A stretch of 7,788 bases of DNA from DASZZX01 sp036260415 (GTDB taxonomy: Bacteria > Actinomycetota > Nitriliruptoria > Nitriliruptorales > JAHWKO01): positions 1-7,788 of the forward strand of contig DASZZX010000319.1 in NCBI GenBank assembly GCA_036260415.1, read 5' to 3'. The notes under the pieces are model-generated. The model saw only the letters and a program-made list of their open reading frames with translations. It was not told where the DNA came from and searched no databases. Shown here one piece after another: positions 1 through 5,756 of this stretch (the first letter of the stretch is position 1; every line of letters begins with the position of its first letter). Made by a program: the position numbers and the translations under genes.

Positions 1-32
1 CCGCGCCGCCGCGCCACGGGGATCAGCGCGTC

Positions 33-50
33 GGCTGGCGGTCGCCGGCC
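33..50 (-). terminator. Possible hairpin terminator after the hydrolase gene
   Basis: Positions 33-50 form a near-perfect palindrome: GGC, t, GGCG, gt, CGCC, g, GCC. It lies four bases beyond the hydrolase stop codon in the direction of transcription. On the minus-strand transcript there is one internal mismatch, and the 2-nt centre would open to a 4-nt loop. No U-tract follows, so it would be a non-canonical terminator of the kind common in high-GC genomes, or merely chance in GC-rich DNA. Nothing else is supportable in the first 54 bases. Confidence 0.25.
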
Positions 51-54
51 CACG

Positions 55-825
55 TCAGGTCAGGAACTCGAGGATGGCCGCGGCGACCGCTCCGGGGTCC
101 TCCACCGGAACCCAGTGACCGGTGTGAGGGATGACCCGCACGGCGCTCACCGGGATACCGCGCCGCAGCTCCTCGGCCATCGCTAGCGGTGTGGACCGGT
201 CGTGCGCGCCGACCAAGATGAGGGTGGGCTGGCCGATGTCCTCGTGCCGCAGGTGCGGCGCCTTGGCCAGCGCCCGGCAGGACTTGGCGTACATGGCCGG
301 GTCGTTGCGCAGGAACACCTCTCGCAGGAGCCCGACCGCCCCCGGCATGGTGGCGTGGGTCTGGGGCGAGACCGCCCCCTCCAGCCAGGCGTCCACCACC
401 GCGTCCATGCCGTGCTTCTCCACCTCGTCCGCGCGCTGGCGGTAGGCCTCCACCGAGGGCGGCTGGAAGTAGGAGATGCCGCCGATCAGGATCAGCTCGT
501 CCACCAGGCCCGGCTCGGTGAGGGCGAGCTCCTGCGCCACGAGCGTGCCCAACGAGTGGCCGACCAGCGTGACGGCCGGAAGCTGCAGGTGGCGGATGAG
601 ACGGCGCACGTCGTTGGCCCAGCCCTCGACCGTGAAGCGGCCCTTGCCGTCCGAGCGGCCGTGGCCACGCAGGTCCATCGCGACGACGTGGTGATGCTGG
701 CGCAGGGCCTGCATCACCCCGTGCCACACGTTGGCCGTCCCCCCCAGGCCGTGCACGAGCACGACCGGCGGTCCCTCGCCGTCGCTGACGTACTGGAGGG
801 TGCAGCCGTCGATCTCCGCGAACAT
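55..825 (-). CDS. Alpha/beta hydrolase (enol-lactonase/esterase-like)
   Basis: This encodes a 256-residue soluble alpha/beta-fold hydrolase. The oxyanion-hole motif HGLGG is at residues 25-29. The nucleophile elbow GHSLG is at 89-93, with Ser91 as nucleophile. The acid is probably Asp209 (VGAHD) and the catalytic His is His237 (HTGH). All catalytic elements are present, and length and spacing are normal for the family. The DLRGHGRSDG stretch (51-60) is typical of 3-oxoadipate enol-lactonase (PcaD)-like and haloperoxidase-like members, but sequence alone does not give the substrate. The ATG start is favoured by an AAGGA Shine-Dalgarno sequence five bases upstream. There is no signal peptide. 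The gene is divergent from the SRPBCC gene. An inverted repeat 19-48 bases upstream of its start (844-873) may control it. A role in aromatic degradation is only a guess from the nearby paa genes. Confidence 0.93.
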   Translation of the reverse strand: MFAEIDGCTLQYVSDGEGPPVVLVHGLGGTANVWHGVMQALRQHHHVVAMDLRGHGRSDGKGRFTVEGWANDVRRLIRHLQLPAVTLVGHSLGTLVAQELALTEPGLVDELILIGGISYFQPPSVEAYRQRADEVEKHGMDAVVDAWLEGAVSPQTHATMPGAVGLLREVFLRNDPAMYAKSCRALAKAPHLRHEDIGQPTLILVGAHDRSTPLAMAEELRRGIPVSAVRVIPHTGHWVPVEDPGAVAAAILEFLT

Positions 826-843
826 GGCCGTCCTTCGACTCGT

Positions 844-873
844 CGTCCGTCACGGCCACGATCAGGACGGACG
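844..873. promoter_or_regulatory. Inverted repeat in the divergent intergenic region, candidate operator
   Basis: Perfect 8-bp arms CGTCCGTC (844-851) and GACGGACG (866-873) are separated by 14 bases. They lie in the 142-base region between the divergent hydrolase and SRPBCC genes, close to the hydrolase start. The right arm extends to TCAGGACGGACGTG (862-875). This matches 13 of 14 bases of an element upstream of the paaX-paaA gene (7651-7664, minus strand). Position and symmetry suggest a regulator-binding site. I cannot identify the regulator, and no convincing -35/-10 pair is visible here. Confidence 0.35.
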
Positions 874-967
874 TGGACGTTTCGACGCCGGTCGGGTTGC
901 AGCCCCACGCACCGGCCGGGAGGCTCCGGGAAGCCTAACCCAACCGCCCTGCAGGATCGGGAGCGCC

Positions 968-1450
968 GTGCGCGTCGAGGTCAGTCGCGACGTGGCCGCC
1001 CCGCCGGCGGTGGTGTGGGACGTGCTGACCGACTGGGAGCGGCAGCCCGACTGGATGGTCGACGCGCGCGCCGTCGAGGTGCTGAGCGACCACCGGGAGG
1101 GGGTGGGCGTGCAGTTGCGCACCCCCACCCGCGTGCTCGGCGTGACGGTGGAGGACCGCATGCGCGTCACGACGTGGTGTGAACGGCAGCTGCTCGGCGT
1201 GCGCCACACCGGCCGGCTGATCGTCGGCGAGGGCGCGTTCGAGCTGGTCGCGTCCCCGGCCGGCACGCGCGTGGTCTGGTGGGAGGAGATCGACCCGCCG
1301 CTCGGGCCGGTCGGCGAGCTGGTCGCGCGCCTGCTGCTGCGGCCCTACCTGACGTCCCTGTTCGGCCGCAGCCTCGCCGCCCTGCAGCGCTGCTGTGAGC
1401 GCGCGGCCCGCCACGACGGCTCCTGGGGATCGGCGGCCGGACGTGGCTGA
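968..1450 (+). CDS. SRPBCC family protein (polyketide cyclase/START-like)
   Basis: The predicted protein has 160 residues, a typical length for a single SRPBCC (Bet v1-like/polyketide_cyc2) domain. It opens with the hallmark first strand and helix, VRVEVSRDVAAPPAVVWDVL, followed by DWERQPDWM. It then alternates beta strands and ends in a long C-terminal helix (about residues 118-150, rich in Leu, Ala and Arg). Such domains form a hydrophobic ligand cavity; the ligand is unknown here and no catalytic residue can be assigned. The GTG start is chosen because it sits exactly at the domain's first strand, with GGGAG four bases upstream. The open frame extends further 5' but without domain sequence. 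Its end overlaps the next gene by 8 bases, implying co-transcription and probably translational coupling with the ferritin-like/VIT1 transporter. Confidence 0.85.
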   Translation: MRVEVSRDVAAPPAVVWDVLTDWERQPDWMVDARAVEVLSDHREGVGVQLRTPTRVLGVTVEDRMRVTTWCERQLLGVRHTGRLIVGEGAFELVASPAGTRVVWWEEIDPPLGPVGELVARLLLRPYLTSLFGRSLAALQRCCERAARHDGSWGSAAGRG

Positions 1451-2561
1451 GCCGCTCACACCCCGCCAGATCACCCGTTTCCGCGGGTTCTGGGCGGACG
1501 AGCTGCGTGCTGCCCGCCTCTACCGTGAGCTGGCGGAGCTCGCCGCGGACCGTCGTCCGATCTTCCTGCGGCTGGCCGACACGGAGCAGCGCCACGCCGC
1601 CCACTGGCAGGAGCTGCTGCGCGACGCGGGTGTGGACGACCTGTCGCCGCCACGCCCGACCGTGCGCGACCGGCTGCTGCTGCTGCTCGCTCGCCGCTTG
1701 GGCGTCCAGGCGGTCCTGCCGCTGGTGATCCGCTCGGAGGCCGCCGACGCCGACCGCTACCGGACCGTGGCGCACGCACCCGACAGCATGTCGCAGGAGG
1801 AGGTGGTCCACGGGCGGGTCCTGGCGGCGGTCGGTGGTGTGCAGGCCGCGGGCGCACGCATCGCCACCGCGGAGGGCCGCCACCGGACCGCCACGGGCGG
1901 TGCGCTGCGCGCCGCCGTGTTCGGCGTGAACGACGGGCTGGTGTCCAACCTCTCCCTGGTGATGGGCGTCGCTGGCGGCGCGGGCGACGAGCGGATCGTG
2001 CTGCTGGCCGGCGTCGCCGGGCTGTTCGCGGGGGCGCTGTCCATGGGCGCGGGCGAGTGGATCTCGGTGCGCTCGCAGCGCGAGCTGTACGCGCGCGAGA
2101 TCGAGGTCGAGCGCGAGGAGCTCGCCCGCTGGCCGGACGAGGAGCAGGAGGAGCTCGCCCTGATCTTCCAGGCGAAGGGCATGTCGGAGGAGGAGGCCCA
2201 CGCGGTCGCGTCGCGGCTGATGGAGAACCCGGCGAGCGCGCTGGACACGCTCGCACGCGAGGAGCTGGGGGTCGACCCCGCGGACCTGCCGTCGGCCTGG
2301 GTGGCTGCCGCTGCCTCGTTCGTCTCGTTCGCGGTCGGCGCACTGATCCCCGTCCTGCCGTTCCTCCTCGCGGCCGGGACCGCCGCCCTGGTCGCGGCGG
2401 CCGCGCTCGCCGCCGTGTCGCTGTTCGCGGTCGGGGGGTCGCTGTCGATCTTCACCGGCCGTCCCGCGCTGGTGTCCGGAGCGCGCATGGTGGGGGTGGG
2501 TGCCCTGGCCGCGACGGCGACCTACCTGGTCGGGACGCTGTTCGGGGTCACGCTGGGCTGA
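1443..2561 (+). CDS. Ferritin-like domain/VIT1-CCC1 fusion, MbfA-like iron/manganese transporter
   Basis: This is a 372-residue inner-membrane protein in two parts. Residues about 8-130 form a ferritin-like four-helix domain. Its probable diiron ligands are Glu20, Glu48 with His51 (ExxH), Glu99, and Glu120 with His123 (ExxH). Residues about 155-372 form a VIT1/CCC1 domain. It carries the signature FGVNDGLVSNLSLVMGV (160-176), then a second helix with MGAGEW (201-206), an acidic cytoplasmic metal-binding segment (about 210-275), and three more membrane helices (about 286-308, 311-333, 346-369). This is the architecture of MbfA, reported in rhizobia and relatives as a membrane ferritin-like iron exporter. 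Export of Fe(II) or Mn(II) is inferred from the family. The GTG at 1443 gives a start just before the ferritin-like helix. An upstream GTG at 1395 (388 residues) is possible but has no ribosome site and overlaps more of the preceding gene. No Fur/DtxR-type box is apparent. Confidence 0.92.
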   Translation: MAEPLTPRQITRFRGFWADELRAARLYRELAELAADRRPIFLRLADTEQRHAAHWQELLRDAGVDDLSPPRPTVRDRLLLLLARRLGVQAVLPLVIRSEAADADRYRTVAHAPDSMSQEEVVHGRVLAAVGGVQAAGARIATAEGRHRTATGGALRAAVFGVNDGLVSNLSLVMGVAGGAGDERIVLLAGVAGLFAGALSMGAGEWISVRSQRELYAREIEVEREELARWPDEEQEELALIFQAKGMSEEEAHAVASRLMENPASALDTLAREELGVDPADLPSAWVAAAASFVSFAVGALIPVLPFLLAAGTAALVAAAALAAVSLFAVGGSLSIFTGRPALVSGARMVGVGALAATATYLVGTLFGVTLG

Positions 2562-2591
2562 CGTCACCGCTGGCGGGATCACCGCGTCAGC
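2557..2591 (+). terminator. Possible stem-loop at the end of the transporter gene
   Basis: A perfect 7-bp inverted repeat, GCTGACG (2557-2563) and CGTCAGC (2585-2591), overlaps the transporter stop codon. Its 21-base loop can fold further through CCGC/GCGG (2567-2570, 2573-2576). No U-tract follows. It could act as a terminator or mRNA 3'-end structure. The rest of the 162-base gap before the next gene (to 2723) shows no other clear element. Confidence 0.2.
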
Positions 2592-2723
2592 GCTGGTGGT
2601 CCGGTCGACGGATGTGTGCGTTCGGAGGCCGGCCCGTACCCTGAGGGGCGTCGCGGGTCGTGCTCGGTCGCGCCTCCCGAGCGCGGCTCGTTGGTTGCTC
2701 CGAACGCGACCGCGGGGTCCTCG

Positions 2724-3881
2724 ATGCGGCTGCTTCTCGTGACCCGTGACGCGTCGCTCACGGTGGGCACTTCGTTGCTGCCCGACGACCACGACGTGGC
2801 CGTGGTGGGAACCGCGGACGCGCTGCTGGAGCTGGGCGCCGCCACCTTCGACGTGGCCGTGGTGGACGCGCGCACGGCGGGGGTTGCAGTCGACGTCGCC
2901 GACCGTCTGGTGCGCCAGGGGAGGGCCCGACGGGCGTTGCTGATCAGCGACGAGCCGGTCGCCGTCGACGAGCGGGTGCGGATGCTGCCGCGTCCCTTCA
3001 CGGTCGCGGAGTTGCAACGGCAGCTGGCCAAGGTGGCGGCGGACGCCGATCAGGACGTGGGCGGCGGCACCACCCGGCCTTCGCGCAGACGGCGGCGAGG
3101 CGGTCGGTGGCGACGAGGGGGGTCCGGGCGGGGCACGGGCGGCTCCCAACCGGGCGTCGCAACGGATGGCCAGCCCGCGGCTCCCCTGGCCGCCGCGACT
3201 GACAGCCACGCGGGTTCCGAGGCCGGTCCGGGCACGCACCCGTCAGCGCAGCCGCGGTCCTTCCCACGCTTCCGCACCTTGGAGCCGCCGGGACCTGACC
3301 GCCTGGACGGGCACACCGCCCTGCTCCACCGGGCGTTGCTGGCGGGGCGCGAGCTGGAACAGCTGATGGCGCGCGTGCCCGAGACCGCCGATCTGCTGGC
3401 GGTTGCGGAACCGCTGCTGGACGCGGTCGTGGCGACCTTCCAACCGGCACAGGCAGCGGTGTGGGTGGTCGCCGAGGACGGCACGTGGCAGGCCGTGGCG
3501 ACCAGCGGCATGCAGGCCGGTGTCCGCGCGGCGCCGCACGACCCGCTGCTGGGTGGTCTGCGGGAGACGGTGGACGCGGTGCTCGTCCACCACCTGGATG
3601 GGTCGGCGATGCCCGCCACCGACGGGTCGGCGGCGGCGCTGCGCGTCGGGGATCGCGTCGACGGCGCGATCACCGTGGCGGCCGGCGGGCTGGACCTCGC
3701 CGCCCGCGACCGGCTGCTGGACCTCGCCCGGTCCGCCGCCCCGGCCTACGCGCTCGCCTGTCTGTTGGAGCGGCTGAGGAACCGCCGCTTCATCCGGCTG
3801 CCCGAGACGACCCGCCGACCCTCGTCGCACGGCAGCGGTCGGGGCGAGCCTGGCAGGGCGCCGGCCGGCGGAGCTCCCTGA
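2724..3881 (+). CDS. Receiver-like/GAF domain protein, possible signalling protein
   Basis: The protein has 385 residues. Residues 1-105 look like a CheY-type receiver: first strand MRLLLVTRD with an acidic Asp9, candidate phospho-acceptor Asp48 (FDVAVVD), Ser75 at the usual Thr/Ser position, and LPRPF (88-92) where the usual Lys-Pro is Arg90-Pro91. The acidic pair is reduced to one Asp and the Lys is replaced, so it may be a pseudo-receiver. Residues about 112-195 are a low-complexity linker, with an Arg/Gly-rich stretch at 118-140 followed by an Ala/Pro/Ser-rich one. Residues about 198-352 resemble a GAF domain, including AAVWVVAEDGTWQAVATSG (244-262). No helix-turn-helix, kinase or cyclase domain follows. 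The ATG start is placed where the receiver strand begins; the frame is open further upstream, and the ribosome site is weak. The ligand and partner are unknown. It appears to be a single-gene unit. Confidence 0.72.
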   Translation: MRLLLVTRDASLTVGTSLLPDDHDVAVVGTADALLELGAATFDVAVVDARTAGVAVDVADRLVRQGRARRALLISDEPVAVDERVRMLPRPFTVAELQRQLAKVAADADQDVGGGTTRPSRRRRRGGRWRRGGSGRGTGGSQPGVATDGQPAAPLAAATDSHAGSEAGPGTHPSAQPRSFPRFRTLEPPGPDRLDGHTALLHRALLAGRELEQLMARVPETADLLAVAEPLLDAVVATFQPAQAAVWVVAEDGTWQAVATSGMQAGVRAAPHDPLLGGLRETVDAVLVHHLDGSAMPATDGSAAALRVGDRVDGAITVAAGGLDLAARDRLLDLARSAAPAYALACLLERLRNRRFIRLPETTRRPSSHGSGRGEPGRAPAGGAP

Positions 3882-3968
3882 CGGGCCGGCGGCTGCGGGG
3901 AGCGGCGTGGGCCGGGGAGCAGCGTCGCGCCGACCGTCGCCGTGCTCTGAGCCGACCGCCACCCACGG

Positions 3969-3991
3969 GGCGACCTGGCTGCTCGGTCGCC
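3969..3991. terminator. Hairpin between convergent genes, likely terminator
   Basis: Perfect 7-bp arms GGCGACC (3969-3975) and GGTCGCC (3985-3991) flank a 9-base loop. It lies one base beyond the paaD stop codon and within the 111-base gap separating the convergent receiver/GAF gene. A stem this size at a convergent junction is a reasonable terminator for the paa operon and perhaps for both sides. No U-run is present on either strand. Confidence 0.45.
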
Positions 3992-3992
3992 G

Positions 3993-4538
3993 TCACAGGT
4001 CCTTGAAGGCCTCGAACGGCTGACGGCAGCCACGACAGAAGTGGATCGAGCGGCACGGCGTGGGACCGAACACGGTGTCGGTCTGCGTGTCCCCTGACCC
4101 GCAGTAGGGGCACACCCGGGGCGCGACGGCCTCGCCGGCGAGCGGCAGACGGTGGCGGTCGCGGACGCCATCGAGCGCCACCGAGCGCACCACCTCGCCA
4201 GGCGGGGTGATGCCGAACGCGCGGAGGGCGGCTCGCCCCGCCTCGTCGATGCGGTCGGGGGTCCACGGAGGGTCGAAGAGGAAGCGCACGGTCACCCCGG
4301 TGACGCCCCCGACGCGCCGGACGGCACGCTCGACCTCCCCGCCGATCACGTCGGTGGCGGGACACCCGCTGAAGGTCGGCAGGAGCTCGACCCGCACGTG
4401 GCCAGTGTCGTCGCAGCGCAGGGTGTGCAGCATCCCGAGCATCCGGATGGTGAGCGGCGGCAGTTCGGGATCGGTGACCGCCTCGACCGCCCGCCGCAGC
4501 GCGGCCGGGTCGACAGCGGTCGCATCCGTGATCGTCAC
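3993..4538 (-). CDS. paaD: Phenylacetyl-CoA epoxidase PaaD, Fe-S assembly-type subunit
   Basis: The 181-residue protein has two parts. Residues about 8-90 are a DUF59/MIP18 domain, with Asp-Pro-Glu at 23-25 and the conserved TFSGCPA motif at 55-61 (Cys59). Residues about 135-181 are a zinc-ribbon-like tail: CPYC (143-146) and CRGC (168-171), with another Cys at 162 in FGPTPCRS, ending in PFEAFK. This is the complete PaaD architecture. PaaD is needed for phenylacetyl-CoA epoxidase activity and is thought to help mature the Fe-S-containing reductase PaaE. The GTG start overlaps the paaC stop in the four bases GTGA (4535-4538), indicating translational coupling. A second GTG directly upstream (4539-4541) is an equally possible start. 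It is the last gene of the operon, and no paaE follows it. Confidence 0.93.
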   Translation of the reverse strand: MTITDATAVDPAALRRAVEAVTDPELPPLTIRMLGMLHTLRCDDTGHVRVELLPTFSGCPATDVIGGEVERAVRRVGGVTGVTVRFLFDPPWTPDRIDEAGRAALRAFGITPPGEVVRSVALDGVRDRHRLPLAGEAVAPRVCPYCGSGDTQTDTVFGPTPCRSIHFCRGCRQPFEAFKDL

Positions 4539-5410
4539 CACCGCGCCCCCGGGTGCTGGCGGTACAGGGCGGTCATCTCCGCCCACGCCTGCTGCCACTC
4601 GACGGTGTGCACGCCCCTGCGTCCCCCCGGGTCGGCGAACAGGTGCCCGGGGACCAGCCAGTCGACGCCTCGGGAGCCGCGCAGGGGCGTCAGCACGTCG
4701 TCGCAGCCGGCCTGCTGCAGCATGACCTCGACCACGTCGAGCCAGCGGACGAGCAGCTCGCTACTCGGCATCGGCAGGATGGCGGCGTCCACCGCGGCGG
4801 GCTCGCCGACGGTCGGTTCGAACAGGCCCAGCGCGTCGGGGAAGGCACGCCGGAGCGCCTCCTGCAGACGACGGTGCGGTTCACCTCCGGCCCGCACCAG
4901 CCGCCAGAACCACGCCTCGGCATGCTGGACGTGGTAGCGCTCCTCGTGGGCCAACCTGGTCGCGATCGCGGCGATCTCCGGGTCGGACGAACCTGTGAGG
5001 GCCGCCAGCCGGACGGCGTCCGCGTGGTCGTACAGCCAGTGGCGTGCCAGCGTGAAGGCGAAGTCGTGCGGTTCGCGCTCGCACAGGATCGCGTGGCGGT
5101 ACTGGTCGTGGTCCCGCCCGAGCCCCAGCGCGTCGACCTTTGCGCGCGTCGCGGCGGGACCCGAAGGCGACGCGGGCGACCCGGCCAGAAGCTGGTACCA
5201 GACGTCGGCGTGGTTGATCTCGTCTTGGGCGATGCCGGAGAAGGCGATGTCCTCCTCCAGCGACGGTGCGACCCCCGTCCAGTGCAGCGCCCTGTGACCC
5301 ATCACCAGGTCGTCGTCAGCCAGCGCCAGGACGAGCGCGGTGCGCGGCTCGTCCAGACGGACGTCCAGGTCGGAGGGCCCGGTGGGACCGGCCGGAACGG
5401 TCCGCGCCAC
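4535..5410 (-). CDS. paaC: Phenylacetyl-CoA epoxidase structural subunit PaaC
   Basis: This 291-residue ferritin-like helical protein is the partner of PaaA in the phenylacetyl-CoA 1,2-epoxidase (ring-epoxidising) complex. Typical PaaC features run through it: DDDLVMGHRALHW (32-44), LEEDIAFSGIAQDEINHADV (51-70), REPHDFAF (112-119), HEERYHVQHAEAW (155-167) and the C-terminal GRRGVHT (263-269). Two ExxH motifs are visible (Glu64/His67 and Glu157/His160). As I recall, PaaC is considered non-catalytic in the well-studied complex, so possible metal binding here deserves a look. The frame is open far 5' of the chosen start. The GTG at 5408-5410 is preferred because GGGAGG (5418-5423) lies seven bases upstream and it begins one base after the paaB stop codon. 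Confidence 0.94.
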   Translation of the reverse strand: MARTVPAGPTGPSDLDVRLDEPRTALVLALADDDLVMGHRALHWTGVAPSLEEDIAFSGIAQDEINHADVWYQLLAGSPASPSGPAATRAKVDALGLGRDHDQYRHAILCEREPHDFAFTLARHWLYDHADAVRLAALTGSSDPEIAAIATRLAHEERYHVQHAEAWFWRLVRAGGEPHRRLQEALRRAFPDALGLFEPTVGEPAAVDAAILPMPSSELLVRWLDVVEVMLQQAGCDDVLTPLRGSRGVDWLVPGHLFADPGGRRGVHTVEWQQAWAEMTALYRQHPGARW

Positions 5411-5411
5411 G

Positions 5412-5741
5412 TCACCGCCTCCCGGGGGCGGGGCGCTCGAGCATGTCACCCAGGCCTCTTTCCCGGGTCCGCTCCCGCGCCCGCGCCCTCTTCTCGCGGA
5501 CGCCGGCGTAGCCCTCCTGCCGGCGGTAGGACTGGTCGACGGTGTGCTCGATGATCGAACGGTCGCTGAGGTGGTGCAGGTTCTGGCGCCGAACCACGGC
5601 GACATCGACCCCCTCGCCGTGGCGGAAGTGGGTCTCGCGGGCGAGGAGCAGCGCGGTCTCGTGGTCGGGCGCGTGCACCGCGCCGACGTGTTGCAGCGGG
5701 TCGTCGGGTCGGCGTCGCCCGAAGACCTCGTAGATCGCCAT
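5412..5741 (-). CDS. paaB: Phenylacetyl-CoA epoxidase subunit PaaB
   Basis: The 109-residue protein matches the small PaaB subunit throughout its core: MAIYEVFGR at the start, DPLQHVGAVHAPDHETALL (14-32), ARETHFRHGEGVDVAVV (34-50), and a basic Arg/Glu-rich tail (about 83-109). PaaB bridges PaaA/PaaC units in the epoxidase complex and has no catalytic site. It is slightly longer than the roughly 95-residue enterobacterial form because of the charged tail. The ATG is well supported by AGGAGG eight bases upstream, all within the 15-base gap after the paaX-paaA stop. One base separates its stop from the paaC start, so the genes are clearly co-transcribed. Confidence 0.94.
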   Translation of the reverse strand: MAIYEVFGRRRPDDPLQHVGAVHAPDHETALLLARETHFRHGEGVDVAVVRRQNLHHLSDRSIIEHTVDQSYRRQEGYAGVREKRARARERTRERGLGDMLERPAPGRR

Positions 5742-5756
5742 GGCCGCTCCCTCCTG

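Noticed and set aside
202..1182. Plus-strand open frame of 326 codons antisense to the hydrolase
   Set aside because: It overlaps the hydrolase with its intact catalytic triad and runs through the divergent intergenic region into the SRPBCC gene in a different frame. No protein family features are visible.
2616..2723. N-terminal extension of the receiver/GAF gene from an upstream start at 2616
   Set aside because: The 36 extra residues have no domain character, whereas the receiver's first beta strand begins exactly at the ATG at 2724.
1167..3239. Long minus-strand open frame (about 690 codons) antisense to the SRPBCC, transporter and receiver/GAF genes
   Set aside because: The translation is Arg/Gly/Pro/His-rich with no recognisable domain, and it runs across three plus-strand genes with clear family motifs. 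High GC suppresses stop codons in shadow frames.
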